From contig NZ_JAXBME010000001.1 in assembly GCF_033963835.1 (NCBI RefSeq), forward strand, positions 248,001 through 312,000: DNA of 64,000 nucleotides. The letters are read 5' to 3'. Positions 1-9,136 of the stretch are shown piece by piece. A model generated the notes under the pieces. It was not told the DNA's origin. It saw nothing but the letters and a program-made list of their open reading frames with translations, and searched no databases. Position 1 is the first letter of the stretch. Each line of letters starts with the position of its first letter. The position numbers and the translations under genes were made by a program. The stretch comes from Cytobacillus sp. IB215665 (GTDB taxonomy: Bacteria > Bacillota > Bacilli > Bacillales > SM2101).

Positions 1-331
1 TATGGATACCGTCTCTTGGTGCATTTTGAACACGAAAATCGGACCAGGTAAAATTGTCAGTTCTTGATCCATTAGACAAATATATTAAATCCTCATTACC
101 TGTGTTTGATGTTTCCTTCCATATTAATTTTGAATATTCTTTTCCATCCCCGACTATATTAATTGATCCCTCAACTAGTAACGAATCATAGATGGAATAA
201 TTTCCATTTGGAATATATACTGTTTTAACATCTCCGCTTACAGCAGCGTCAAAAGCAGACTGTATTGCTCCAGTTGAATCGCTGTTTCCAGTAGGATCAG
301 CACCATAATCTAAAATGTTAACAACATTCAT
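1..331 (-). CDS. Pectate-lyase-superfamily (right-handed beta-helix) protein, N-terminal part
   Basis: The reading frame is open from an ATG at 331 to the window edge, giving the first 110 residues; the C-terminus lies outside. AAAGGA sits about eight bases upstream of the ATG. The start NILDYGADPTGNSDSTGAI, followed by AFDAA and VYIPNGNYSI, is the typical opening of the pectate lyase superfamily domain (Pectate_lyase_3), which folds as a right-handed beta-helix and acts on or binds polysaccharide. No signal peptide is visible. It is divergent from the polysaccharide flippase gene, so a role in modifying or degrading an exopolysaccharide is plausible but inferred. A phage-type tail-spike or depolymerase fold with the same domain is an alternative. 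Confidence 0.75.
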   Translation of the reverse strand, partial: MNVVNILDYGADPTGNSDSTGAIQSAFDAAVSGDVKTVYIPNGNYSIYDSLLVEGSINIVGDGKEYSKLIWKETSNTGNEDLIYLSNGSRTDNFTWSDFRVQNAPRDGIH

Positions 332-513
332 TTTTTATCATCCTTTTTTTGTTATTTATATATTCTGTGTAACACTTACTTAAAATGATTGGACAAAATT
401 ACTATTTTTAATAAATATCAACGTCTATTCAGCTCTAAAAAAAATGGAATACAAGATTCATATAAACATAGGATGTAATAGTGTAGGTAGATTAATCAAA
501 AGGGAAGGAATCT

Positions 514-1878
514 ATGAGAGTATTTCAAATCAAGTTTGGATCAAAAATCAGTCATTACACAAAGAACAGGGATTATTTAGAGTTAATAAAGGGTTCTAGT
601 ATGACATTTATATTACGCCTTTTGTCATTTATTCTGTTATATGTATTAAACTTTATGATTGCAAAAGTATATGGCGCTGAAGCATTAGGTATATACACGT
701 TGTCATTTACCTTATTAACGATCTGTCTTACGCTCGTTTTACTTGGAACAGATACAGCAATCATTAGATTAATCACAGAATATCGTAGTCAATATTCTAT
801 GAAGCAAGCAAACATCGTTTTTACTAAAGTTATGAAATTGCTAATACCACTCTCTGTTTTATTTAGTGTTTTACTTTTTATCTTAGCTGAGCCAATTGCT
901 ATCCTATTATTTCAAGAACAACTGCTTATACAACCATTTAGAGTAGTCTCCATCGTCCTACCCTTTATGGTTATGACAAGGATGTATTCAAAAGCATTTA
1001 GAGCGATCAAATCTATTACAAAATCTATATATTTTGAAATTATTGGAATTCGTTTTGGGAACCTTTTAATACTAGTTTTTTTCCTGCTTTTATTGACAAA
1101 AGACTTCATGCACATCATTTATGCGCTTTCAATCGCTATTACGATCACCGCATTTATGAGTATGTATTCTTGGCATAAGTACATTCAAAAAGATGAGGAA
1201 AATCAAAAACTTTTATTTAATCAAATAGAAACGAAAGGTTTAAAGGAAATACTTCAAATTTCAATTCCAATGTATTTAACGTCAGCTATGTCACTCATCT
1301 TAAATTGGACAGATGTCGTTATGCTTGGTATTTTTCAAAGTACTAGTGCTGTAGGAGTTTATAGTATCGTTCTTAAACTATCACTGTTAATTAGCTTTTC
1401 ACTGTCTTCTATTAATATGATTATTTTGCCTAAATTTTCTGAGCTTTATTGGGAAGGGCGAAAGGATGATTTAATAAAGATTTTTCATTTTTCATCTAGA
1501 CTCATCGTTTGGACTTCAATTCCACTGTTATTTATAATTATTCTTTTCGCACCGGTTCTTTTGGCTATTTTTGGAGAGGTCTATATCGAAGGGGTAATTC
1601 CACTCATCATTTTATGTATTGGTCAGTGTATAAATGCATGTGCTGGTAGTGTAATGCAGCTGCTGAATATGACAGGGAATGAAAAATTGGCTAGAAATGC
1701 AATTGTTATTTCTGCAGCTACGAATGTATTGGGAAACTTAATTTTAATACCTATCTTTGGAATGATCGGTGCAGCTGTTGCTACATCATTAAGTATCATT
1801 ATTCGAGAAACGATGGCATCCATTTATGCTTATAAAAAATTTAGCTTTCGTACATGGTACATTCCATTCGTAAAATAA
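514..1878 (+). CDS. Polysaccharide flippase (Wzx/MviN-MATE superfamily)
   Basis: This 454-residue, very hydrophobic protein has about 12-14 predicted membrane segments and the early pattern IKGSSMTFILRLLSFILLYVL, then AKVYGAEALGIYTLSFTLLT, typical of polysaccharide biosynthesis transporters that flip undecaprenyl-linked repeat units across the membrane. The C-terminal half has the family-like stretch QLLNMTGNEKLARNA. The start is an ATG preceded by GGGAAGGA. It stands before a Wzz-type co-polymerase and BY-kinase, which supports a role in exopolysaccharide or capsule export, although no glycosyltransferases or polymerase are visible nearby. The substrate cannot be told from sequence. Wzx versus teichuronic-acid flippase (TuaB-like) is not resolved. 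Confidence 0.85.
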   Translation: MRVFQIKFGSKISHYTKNRDYLELIKGSSMTFILRLLSFILLYVLNFMIAKVYGAEALGIYTLSFTLLTICLTLVLLGTDTAIIRLITEYRSQYSMKQANIVFTKVMKLLIPLSVLFSVLLFILAEPIAILLFQEQLLIQPFRVVSIVLPFMVMTRMYSKAFRAIKSITKSIYFEIIGIRFGNLLILVFFLLLLTKDFMHIIYALSIAITITAFMSMYSWHKYIQKDEENQKLLFNQIETKGLKEILQISIPMYLTSAMSLILNWTDVVMLGIFQSTSAVGVYSIVLKLSLLISFSLSSINMIILPKFSELYWEGRKDDLIKIFHFSSRLIVWTSIPLLFIIILFAPVLLAIFGEVYIEGVIPLIILCIGQCINACAGSVMQLLNMTGNEKLARNAIVISAATNVLGNLILIPIFGMIGAAVATSLSIIIRETMASIYAYKKFSFRTWYIPFVK

Positions 1879-1944
1879 AATGAACACGTCGTTGAAAAGC
1901 CTTTAATGTCCAACATAGGAGCCAATTATTGATTTCTTTTAGAT

Positions 1945-2067
1945 GGCGGTTTTCGCATTAATTGTTGCTTCCCGTTCAAAGATATAAGCACGTATACATC
2001 TAGCGTTCGTGGCATCTTTTCTACTTATATAATACTCGTCAAATTGTTCATTTTTAATAAAATAGCT
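1945..2067 (+). repeat. MITE-like element, right end lost
   Basis: Begins GGCGGTTTTCGCATTAATTG and carries the conserved core (ACGTATACATCTAGCGTTCG, then GGCATCTTTTCTAC). It matches the full copy at 23608-23755 but breaks off after AAAATAGC, so the right terminal repeat is missing. The 1879-2904 gap otherwise holds one further copy at 2663 and a weak 37-codon frame. Confidence 0.75.
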
Positions 2068-2324
2068 TAGATAGAAGAGTTTATGTGGAAGGTTACTAAT
2101 AAGAGGATTTATTCTAAACGTATTTTCTAGTATTAATGTGTAGGTTAAAATACTTGTAATTCCATTAATTTCTATTTTACTAATCGATATAGTAGAGAAG
2201 GTTTTATGTGAATTCTATTGTAAAGTAGCAAAAGTGCCCACGCACTCTAGTTAAATCGATAAATATATATGTAGTATAAAAACAATCAAAGTGAAAATAG
2301 AGATAGTAGGAATATTTATTAGTT

Positions 2325-2438
2325 ATGAACATAGAATCTAATATTAACAAATACATGGAAAACAACAGTGCTTTTGTAAAAAATACAGTTCATAAGTTTT
2401 TGGCTTTGGCTACTTCATTAGAACTAAAAGGTATGTAA
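2325..2438 (+). CDS. Possible 37-residue peptide, unrecognised
   Basis: A short frame starting ATG at 2325 gives MNIESNINKYMENN and ends ATSLELKGM. The composition is reasonable for a small amphipathic protein, but the nearest Shine-Dalgarno-like string (AGGAA) is too far upstream and nothing recognisable is encoded. It may be a remnant or chance frame in a repeat-rich gap. Confidence 0.2.
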   Translation: MNIESNINKYMENNSAFVKNTVHKFLALATSLELKGM

Positions 2439-2662
2439 GTAATAGTTTTAAAGAGGACAAGGTGTCATGAACATTCATTGTAAATGTGTTATGCCAGTAC
2501 GAAAAAATATGATAACAGTAAAAAAGTAATAGTTTCTTTAGTACGTACATGTACAAGGTTTCACCGAGGTAGAGACAGACTGTTAATTGTTGGAGATTTT
2601 CGATTGTTACAAGTAAAGTGATGTGTAATTAATTAAGGTTTGGAGATGTATTTTTTAACAAA

Positions 2663-2748
2663 GGCTGTTTTTGCATAGATGGGTGAATAAAACGATAGCT
2701 ATACCTTCTAGTTTAGGGAAGATAGCAACATAGTTTTAAAAAAAGAGC
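2663..2748 (+). repeat. MITE-like element, internally deleted
   Basis: Starts GGCTGTTTTTGCAT and ends in the right-end signature AGCAACATAGTTTT followed by AAAGAGC. At about 86 bp it is shorter than the roughly 150-bp complete copies, so the core has been lost or has diverged. Confidence 0.6.
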
Positions 2749-2904
2749 AATTAGCATAGCTAGCTAAGGTACGGTCATGAGTGGTAGAGTACGAGATCAT
2801 TTATTCGAGAAAGGATTTTTAATAGTTTACTAGTTTATAAATTGTACAAGTTATTAGCAATAGTGATGAAAAAAATTCAAGTAAATATATTATTGGAGGA
2901 AGAG

Positions 2905-3642
2905 ATGGAAGCAGAAATCGATTTTAAACAAATACTTTATATCGTTATTAAAAAAATATGGATTGTAATCTTCATGATGATAGTAGCCATTGTTATTAGT
3001 GGATTAATCAGTTTTTATGTTCTCACTCCTACCTATAAATCATCTGCACAAATACTAGTTTCACCAACTAATTCTCAAGTACAGCCATTCAGTTCAAATG
3101 ACATACGACTCAGCATAGAGTTAATAAATACTTATAGCGAAATTATAAAAAGTCCGTTTATTTTAGAACAAGTAGTGGAGGAACTAGAATTAAGTGACTC
3201 TATTTCAAGTTTAAATAAGTCGATTACAATTCAAACAGAAAGTCAATCACAAGTCTTTTCAATAGAAGTGACTAATGAGGATAATGAAATGGCTGCTCAA
3301 ATTACAAATACCATTGTACAAGTTTTCAAAGAAGATATTTACGAGTTAATGAATGTAAACAATGTAACAATCTTAGCTGAAGCAAAGACTTCAAGCAATC
3401 CCATTAAACCTAAACCATATCTTATTATTGCACTCTCCGCTGTAGCTTCTATTTTAGTTTCACTAGTACTCATTTTTTTAATAGAGTTTCTTGATAACTC
3501 TGTTAAATCTGAACAAGATATTGATAATTTAAACATGAATATATTAGGTACTGTGAATAAAATAAAAAAGGTAAAAGTCAAGAAAGCTCTAGTAAAACTG
3601 GAAGTTCAACAAGAAAGGGGAGTTAATAACCTTGAGGTCTGA
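2905..3642 (+). CDS. Polysaccharide co-polymerase / BY-kinase adaptor (Wzz-type, YwqC/CapA family)
   Basis: Encodes 245 residues from the ATG at 2905, chosen because GGAGG lies five bases upstream; the longer frame from 2842 lacks such a site. The topology is that of chain-length determinant proteins of Firmicutes: an N-terminal membrane segment at about 17-38, an extracellular domain, a proline-rich approach (SSNPIKPKPY), and a second membrane segment near 172-195, followed by a basic cytoplasmic tail. In this family the tail activates the partner tyrosine kinase, which is the next gene, overlapping by 11 bp. The pair would regulate length or export of an extracellular polysaccharide. It is preceded by about 1 kb without a convincing gene. 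Confidence 0.85.
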   Translation: MEAEIDFKQILYIVIKKIWIVIFMMIVAIVISGLISFYVLTPTYKSSAQILVSPTNSQVQPFSSNDIRLSIELINTYSEIIKSPFILEQVVEELELSDSISSLNKSITIQTESQSQVFSIEVTNEDNEMAAQITNTIVQVFKEDIYELMNVNNVTILAEAKTSSNPIKPKPYLIIALSAVASILVSLVLIFLIEFLDNSVKSEQDIDNLNMNILGTVNKIKKVKVKKALVKLEVQQERGVNNLEV

Positions 3643-4324
3643 AAAAGGAAAAGCAAAAAGTAGATTGCGAGGTATGGAGGCTTATTTGAAGCCAAAAACA
3701 ATCGTATCCGAACAGTATCGATCTATACGGACAAACATACAATTTAGTATGAATACTCACGCTAAGCAATCGATCGTTGTTACATCTTCGATACCTAATG
3801 AAGGAAAGTCTACTACTATTACTAATTTATCAATCTCATTTGCACAACAAGGAAAACGTATATTAATTGTTGATGCTGATCTTCGAAAACCAACATTGCA
3901 CAATATATTTAGAATCTCTCAAGTGAATGGACTAACAAATTATTTAGCTGGATTTTATTCTTCTATAGAGGACATCATCTACAATACTGACATTGATCAT
4001 TTATCTATCGTTCCGTGTGGCCCAGTCCCAAATAATCCTGCTGAACTACTTAGCTCAAAGCGGATGAATGATTTTATGGAAGAAGCAATCCAAAAATTTG
4101 ATCTGGTTTTGTTAGATACTCCTCCTGTTTTAGCAGTTACCGATGCACAAATTGTTTCTAATTTATGTGGTGGTGTTCTTCTTGTAGTAAAAAGCGGGAA
4201 AACAGATAAAAAACAAGTGAAAAAAGCTAAAGAATTACTGGAGCAAACGAATGCAAATATTTTAGGAGCAGTACTAAATCAAAAGGTAGCATCTAAAAAT
4301 AAGGACTTTCATTATGTTAAATAA
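3632..4324 (+). CDS. Bacterial tyrosine (BY) kinase, YwqD/CapB family
   Basis: This 230-residue cytoplasmic ATPase/kinase starts at a TTG with AAGGGGAG upstream; the start lies inside the end of the co-polymerase gene, suggesting translational coupling. Visible motifs are Walker A (SSIPNEGKSTT, about 52-62), Walker A' (ILIVDADLRKP, about 77-87) and Walker B (LVLLDTPPVL, about 158-167), the hallmark set of BY-kinases. The usual C-terminal tyrosine cluster is nearly absent: the protein ends KNKDFHYVK with a single tyrosine, so autophosphorylation control may be reduced. Its predicted job is phosphorylation-based control of polysaccharide assembly and of sugar-nucleotide enzymes such as the downstream epimerase; the latter target is inference. 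Confidence 0.88.
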   Translation: MRSEKGKAKSRLRGMEAYLKPKTIVSEQYRSIRTNIQFSMNTHAKQSIVVTSSIPNEGKSTTITNLSISFAQQGKRILIVDADLRKPTLHNIFRISQVNGLTNYLAGFYSSIEDIIYNTDIDHLSIVPCGPVPNNPAELLSSKRMNDFMEEAIQKFDLVLLDTPPVLAVTDAQIVSNLCGGVLLVVKSGKTDKKQVKKAKELLEQTNANILGAVLNQKVASKNKDFHYVK

Positions 4325-4480
4325 CATCGAATTCCTCATGGGTGTATAAATAAAATTGTTTCTGTTTTTATAAAAAATGGACAAGATATATCCGAGCTCC
4401 ATCTTTTACCTATTTAATTGAAAGTAGTCTAAGTTAAAAAGGGAAAATATAGCAAATAAATGATTATTTCATATAATTTG

Positions 4481-4514
4481 AAAAAGGCACAATCTATTAA
4501 CTGTGCCTTTTTTA
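4481..4514. terminator. Bidirectional rho-independent terminator
   Basis: The stem GGCACA / TGTGCC is flanked by an A-run on the left and a T-run on the right, so it can end transcription from both the BY-kinase gene and the convergent AhpD-like gene. Confidence 0.8.
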
Positions 4515-4521
4515 GTGTATA

Positions 4522-4887
4522 TTAATGTTCCAATTGATTTAACTCCTGTATACACTCTTGGACAAGGGTGACAGCCTGACTCATTGAAGCTCCTCCTCCA
4601 AACGCTGCAGTTACTCCACAAGCTTCTAGTATTTCTTGTTCAGAGCACCCTTGATCCAAACACCCTTTTATATGGTATATAATGCAATATTCATCTTGAG
4701 CATATAAACTAATACCTAATGCAATCAATTGCTTTTCCTTCTGTGATAAGCTGCCTTCCTTAAAACATTCTTCAGTAAAAGAAATATACTCTTTAGCTAA
4801 ATTGGGCATCTTTTCACTAAATAAACCGAGTCCAGCCTTATAATGATGAAGTGATGCTTCCGTTGAATTTCTAGCTTCAAACTCCAT
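4522..4887 (-). CDS. Carboxymuconolactone decarboxylase / AhpD-like family protein
   Basis: A 121-residue protein with the all-helical AhpD/CMD pattern: LSQKEKQLIALGISLYAQDE, then CIIYHIKGCLDQGCSEQEI and a glycine-rich GVTAAFGGGASM helix. In AhpD the active site is a Cys-x-x-Cys-His motif that reduces peroxiredoxin via disulfide exchange. Here the corresponding segment reads Cys-Ile-Ile-Tyr-His, so the second cysteine is replaced by tyrosine; other cysteines lie 8 and 13 residues after the first. Redox function is therefore uncertain. It is convergent with the polysaccharide genes and shares their terminator. Substrate unknown. Confidence 0.75.
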   Translation of the reverse strand: MEFEARNSTEASLHHYKAGLGLFSEKMPNLAKEYISFTEECFKEGSLSQKEKQLIALGISLYAQDEYCIIYHIKGCLDQGCSEQEILEACGVTAAFGGGASMSQAVTLVQECIQELNQLEH

Positions 4888-5105
4888 TCCTTATCAACTC
4901 CATTTCTAATTTGCAAAGGTCAAAAGTTATTATAAGCTAATTGATAAGTAATTAAACGAAAGAAGATGACAATTTTCTTTTTAGTTAAGGTTGGTTTAAA
5001 ATAGAATATCTAATATAAAGAGCTTAGACCTTTGAACGAACTAGGTTTTATTGTACATCCATTTACGATCCTTATGGTGAGTGGTATGAAAGGAGGGTGA
5101 GATGA

Positions 5106-6116
5106 TTGAAAACTATTCTAGTAACTGGAGCTGCTGGCTTTATAGGAGCACATGTATCAAGAAGGTTATTACAAGAAGGCTATGATGTTGTTGGGGTAGA
5201 TAATTTAAACGATTACTACAATGTTTCGTTAAAAAAAGATAGATTAAAATTTTTGGAACATAAAAATTTCATGTTTAAGAAGTGCAGCATTACTGACGAA
5301 CATGCGATTATGAATGTGTTTCATGAATATCAGCCAACTGTAGTCATTCATCTAGCTGCTCAACCAGGTGTGCGGTATAGCTTAGAAAACCCTCATGCCT
5401 ATATTAACTCTAACGTCGTTGGATTCGTTAATATCCTAGAAGCATGCCGCCATCATGGTATAGAACAGCTAATTTATGCTTCGTCAAGCTCAGTTTATGG
5501 CGCAAATACGAAGCAACCATTTTCTGTGCACGATAATGTCGATCACCCTGTAAGTTTATATGCAGCAACAAAAAAAGCTAATGAGTTAATGGCACATACG
5601 TATAGCCACCTATACAACCTTCCGACAACAGGTTTACGATTCTTCACTGTTTATGGTCCGTGGGGTCGTCCTGATATGGCACCATTTTTATTTACTGAAG
5701 CAATTTTGAATGGTGAACCTATTGATGTTTATAATAAAGGGAACATGAAGCGAGACTTTACATATATTGATGATATTGTTGAAAGCATAAGTAAATTATT
5801 ACATAAAATACCCGAGCCAAATGAACATTGGTCTGGAAACAATCCTGATCCTGGAACGAGCTACGTACCATACAAAGTATTTAATATTGGCAATAATAAC
5901 CCGATCAAATTGACTGATTTTATTCAAGCTATTGAACAAAAGTTAGGTATGACAGCAAAAAAGAATTTTTTGCCTCTTCAATCAGGGGATGTTGTAGAAA
6001 CATATGCGGATGTAGAGGATTTAATAAATGAGATCGACTTTAAACCACAAACATCGCTTAAAGATGGAGTAAGTAAGTTCATTGATTGGTATTTAACATA
6101 TACAAATAAAGATTAA
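5106..6116 (+). CDS. UDP-glucuronate 4-epimerase-like NAD-dependent epimerase (short-chain dehydrogenase fold)
   Basis: This 336-residue enzyme starts at a TTG with a strong AGGAGG nine bases before it. It has the Rossmann dinucleotide motif GAAGFIG (8-14), the catalytic serine region SSSSVYG (126-132) and the Tyr-x-x-x-Lys pair at Y152/K156. The signatures DNLNDYYNVSLKKDRL and RFFTVYGPWGRPDMAPF are those of the UDP-glucuronate epimerase group (LpsL/CapI), which supplies UDP-galacturonate for acidic exopolysaccharides. Such enzymes are commonly encoded with BY-kinases, consistent with the neighbours. UDP-glucose or UDP-GlcNAc epimerase activity cannot be excluded. A hairpin lies just past the stop. 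Confidence 0.88.
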   Translation: MKTILVTGAAGFIGAHVSRRLLQEGYDVVGVDNLNDYYNVSLKKDRLKFLEHKNFMFKKCSITDEHAIMNVFHEYQPTVVIHLAAQPGVRYSLENPHAYINSNVVGFVNILEACRHHGIEQLIYASSSSVYGANTKQPFSVHDNVDHPVSLYAATKKANELMAHTYSHLYNLPTTGLRFFTVYGPWGRPDMAPFLFTEAILNGEPIDVYNKGNMKRDFTYIDDIVESISKLLHKIPEPNEHWSGNNPDPGTSYVPYKVFNIGNNNPIKLTDFIQAIEQKLGMTAKKNFLPLQSGDVVETYADVEDLINEIDFKPQTSLKDGVSKFIDWYLTYTNKD

Positions 6117-6127
6117 GGCATTTGGAC

Positions 6128-6155
6128 ATCAGGTGAAGCATATACTCCACCTGAT
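6128..6155 (+). terminator. Candidate terminator hairpin after the epimerase gene
   Basis: Eight-base arms ATCAGGTG and CACCTGAT are separated by 12 bases, about ten bases past the stop. The following tract is only moderately T-rich, so termination is uncertain. Confidence 0.4.
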
Positions 6156-6179
6156 TGCTCATTTCTTGCATGTCCATTT

Positions 6180-6290
6180 GATTGTTGCTTTTCGTTTTAG
6201 GCACGTATATCTAACGTTCATTGCATCTTTGCTACTTTTACAATGGTTGAGCTCTCATAAAACCCATCAAACTGTCCATTTTTAGTGAAA
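6180..6290 (+). repeat. MITE-like element, truncated
   Basis: Contains the left inner part GATTGTTGCTTTTCGTT, the core ATCTAACGTTCATTGCATCT and the segment CTCATAAAACCCATCAAACT shared with the copy at 19650-19768. The terminal GGCT ends are not preserved. Confidence 0.65.
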
Positions 6291-6301
6291 CCGAATAGAA
6301 A

Positions 6302-7567
6302 TTACACTTTAAAACGCCCAACCATCCCCTGTAATTCTGCTGCGGTATTTGCAAGAACTACTGTCGCATGAGAGATGTCTTCCATCGTTGCGCTTTGTTC
6401 CTCTGTAAGTGCAGCGACGTTTTGTGTATTTGCTGAAGATTGCTCCGTGATGTTAACAATTTCTTCCGAAGCTATCACAATATTGTTAGCGCTTGCATTT
6501 ACATGCTCAACGGTTGTTGATACCTCTTTTGATTGTGTAGCTATTTCTTCAATCATTTTGGTGATCTCTTTGAAAGCTTGTCCAGTTTGGTTAATTAAGG
6601 AAAGACCGTCCGTAACATCTGTCTTGCCTACAATCATAGATTGCACTGCTTTATCTGCTTCTGATTGAATTTCTTCAATAAGCTTTCGAATGTCTTCTGT
6701 AGCACTTCCAGATTGTTCAGCTAACTTTCTCACCTCATCTGCTACAACAGCAAATCCTTTCCCATGCTCACCAGCCCTTGCTGCTTCTATAGCTGCATTT
6801 AATGCTAATAAGTTTGTTTGTTCAGCAATTTCAGTAATGAGTGTAACGATCTTGCCAATCGCTTTTGATTTTTCCCCGAATTTGTTAACAATTTCTGAAG
6901 CGAAAACTGCTTGCTGTTGGATTTGAGTCATTTGTGCTGCTGTTTTTGTGACAGCATCAGTTCCTATGTTTGCTTGTTTGCTAGTAGTTTCTGTTAAACT
7001 CGCTACTGACTGGATAGATGAAGCAACTTGGTTAATGCCTGATGAAACGTCTGACATGAATTGTGATGTAGAGGCTGTTTTTGATAGTTGATTTTCTGTT
7101 CCTGATGCGACGCCTTGAAGAGCGAGAGCGAGTTGTTCAGTTGCTTTGTTATTCATTTCGGTGCTTGAAGACAGTTCATTTGAACGCTCTGATACTTGAA
7201 TTGATACATCATAGACTTTTTTAATAAGCTGGTGCCATTCATCACTCATTTCGTTTATAGATAGGGCGATTGGCTTTAAGCTTCCGGTTCGGCTTTCATC
7301 TAGACGTGATGTTAAGTCACCTTCTGCAAGCCGATTCGTATGTTTAATGATCATTGTCATTGGACGGAAAAACTTTTGGTAATTTAAAAAGCTAATGAGT
7401 GAACCGATGATTGCACCTCCAATGATAACACCAACTACATTAGTAACAAAAAGGGTACGTTCTAAGCCCATCATGTAACTTAATGATATACCTAATATTG
7501 AAGTACCGATTGCAGCAAACAAAATGGTCCGAATTAAGTACCTTGCAAGTGAAACAGGACTGGACAT
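6302..7567 (-). CDS. Methyl-accepting chemotaxis protein without an extracellular sensor domain
   Basis: Encodes 421 residues from the ATG at 7567, selected because GAGGAG lies eight bases upstream; an in-frame ATG 18 bases earlier lacks a good site. Two adjacent hydrophobic segments near residues 13-33 and 40-62 leave almost no periplasm-facing domain. They are followed by a HAMP-like linker ([13 protein letters not shown]) and a full signalling domain with the conserved hairpin tip [20 protein letters not shown] and [16 protein letters not shown]. It would pass signals to CheA/CheW at the flagellar chemotaxis array. The lack of a ligand domain suggests it senses a membrane or cytoplasmic cue. 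It is monocistronic. Confidence 0.9.
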   Translation of the reverse strand: MSSPVSLARYLIRTILFAAIGTSILGISLSYMMGLERTLFVTNVVGVIIGGAIIGSLISFLNYQKFFRPMTMIIKHTNRLAEGDLTSRLDESRTGSLKPIALSINEMSDEWHQLIKKVYDVSIQVSERSNELSSSTEMNNKATEQLALALQGVASGTENQLSKTASTSQFMSDVSSGINQVASSIQSVASLTETTSKQANIGTDAVTKTAAQMTQIQQQAVFASEIVNKFGEKSKAIGKIVTLITEIAEQTNLLALNAAIEAARAGEHGKGFAVVADEVRKLAEQSGSATEDIRKLIEEIQSEADKAVQSMIVGKTDVTDGLSLINQTGQAFKEITKMIEEIATQSKEVSTTVEHVNASANNIVIASEEIVNITEQSSANTQNVAALTEEQSATMEDISHATVVLANTAAELQGMVGRFKV

Positions 7568-7770
7568 ACGCTGTTCTCCTCTCAAAAATATATATATTTT
7601 TTACATATTATACTAATATTTGTTTGTTTTGTCATGAATTGATTGAATATTTGAACAGATAGATCAAGGAGGATAGTCGTATGCTCATTGATATATTTAG
7701 CACGTAAAACATCAATTCAATACATAGAAAGGAGGCGGTTTTCTATAGGAGTATAAGACTTCTGTATAAA

Positions 7771-7811
7771 GAATGTTTTCACATTATTTGTTGCTTTCGT
7801 AAAAAGGGCTA
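7771..7811 (+). repeat. Miniature remnant of the MITE-like family
   Basis: A left-end-like stretch, GTTTTCACATTATTTGTTGC, is fused almost directly to a right-end-like TTTCGTAAAAAGGGCT, as if the whole interior had been deleted. The rest of the 7568-7879 gap contains the chemoreceptor promoter region and nothing else recognised. Confidence 0.4.
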
Positions 7812-7879
7812 AACACCAATATTGCCAATGTCTGAGGCATCTAAAATATCATATTTTATACTTAAAGTTAGAACCTTTA

Positions 7880-8314
7880 TCAAAGCTTGATTTGCATTGT
7901 GTGAACGAGATCTTCAAAACCAAACTCCTCATAAAGGTTTTTAGCGGGGTTATTAGCAAAAACATTTAGTTGAACGTATTTATAACCATGTTGTTTACAT
8001 TTATTTAAGCCAGCTTGTAATAATTTATTACCGATACCTTTTTTGCGATGTTCTTCAAGCACATATAAGTCTGCAATATAGCCTATATACGTATTTTTAA
8101 TCGAATCTATCGTCCCTGTAACGAGTACCCAGCCTAATAGTTTTTGATCTTCCTTTGCAACTAAATAATAGCCATTACTTAGGGCCATTTTGATGCCATT
8201 CACTGCATGCTGTTCATGCCCTTTTGCGTAGCCCATCGTGCTTTCGACAGCTACTTTCTTCGCATACCGAAATATTGTTTGCACATCACTATTTGACGCT
8301 TTCACTATTTTCAT
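7880..8314 (-). CDS. GNAT-family N-acetyltransferase
   Basis: A 144-residue single-domain acetyltransferase with the GNAT core: the beta4 strand IADLYVLEEHRKKGIGNKLL (acetyl-CoA pyrophosphate-binding R/Q-x-x-G-x-G/A equivalent is HRKKGIGN) and the closing NPAKNLYEEFGFE motif. It transfers an acetyl group from acetyl-CoA to an unknown amine. The ATG start has GGAGAG seven bases upstream. It is not in an evident operon, and the substrate cannot be predicted. Confidence 0.85.
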   Translation of the reverse strand: MKIVKASNSDVQTIFRYAKKVAVESTMGYAKGHEQHAVNGIKMALSNGYYLVAKEDQKLLGWVLVTGTIDSIKNTYIGYIADLYVLEEHRKKGIGNKLLQAGLNKCKQHGYKYVQLNVFANNPAKNLYEEFGFEDLVHTMQIKL

Positions 8315-8544
8315 TTTGACTCTCCTCGCACCTTAAGTTATTTACTGTATATTCACCGTAAATTTGAAAGTGCATGTCAGGGCCCTAAAAACGCCAGAAA
8401 TCATGTTAGTATAAAAATGGTATTTTTTGTGAATACACTGGTTATTATTTGAATTTGATAGAGTAATAGTATATAAAGATAGAAAGGGTTAAGAGGGACA
8501 ATGTGGCTATCACGACAACAATGACAGCAAGATAAGTAGGGTTT

Positions 8545-8655
8545 AGTTTATGAAGCTGTCATAATTCTATTGAAGAAGGGGTGTCACGAATACTAGTTGT
8601 ATACGTATTCTTCCTTCGTTCGAAAAATAACAATCACCCTTAATGAATGGGGCAG
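8545..8655 (-). repeat. MITE-like element, degenerate, inverted
   Basis: In reverse orientation it shows the core (GTGTCACGAATACTAG, GTATACGTATTCTT) and left inner part CGAAAAATAACAATCA. The outer end at the low-coordinate side is not recognisable. The 8315-9136 gap is almost filled by copies and fragments of this family. Confidence 0.55.
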
Positions 8656-8736
8656 TTAGTGAAGATTTCTTGTGATTGTCATCGCTGTTAACATTAGATA
8701 GCTCGAAAGCTAATTTGTATTCAACTATATTTTTTG

Positions 8737-8770
8737 GCAAGGGCTATTTTCATAAACTTTGTTGCCATAG
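8737..8770 (-). repeat. MITE-like right-end fragment
   Basis: GGGCTATTTTCATAAACTTT followed by GTTGCCATAG matches the right terminal repeat of the family, directly next to another right end at 8783. Confidence 0.5.
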
Positions 8771-8782
8771 TTCCTAAATTAA

Positions 8783-8944
8783 GGCTCTTTTCGTAAACTC
8801 TGTTGCTATTATTATCAAATTAGTACCATAAAAAGTGATTTTATATGTTAGCCATCTTTGTACAGAAGAAAAGATGCCACGAATGTTACATATATACGTA
8901 CTTATACCTTAGAACGAAAAGCAACAATCAATGCGAAAACAGCC
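8783..8944 (-). repeat. MITE-like element, essentially complete, inverted
   Basis: Starts GGCTCTTTTCGTAAACTCTG and ends CAATGCGAAAACAGCC, with the core GAAAAGATGCCACGAATGTT between. Both terminal inverted repeats are present. No clear target duplication flanks it. Confidence 0.8.
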
Positions 8945-9136
8945 ATTAATTATATAGTTGTCAGTTTTACTCAACAGTCAGCATTTTAAAGAAGCAATGG
9001 TGGCTTCCCTATTAGTTGTTGAATACACTAGAAAGAAAAGGCTTCGCATTGGCTAGCCATCCATGGAGAGCTGCTCTGCTAACTGTAATCAATGCTTAAA
9101 TGATGATTTGGAAATAAGACTTATGGAAGGTGTATC

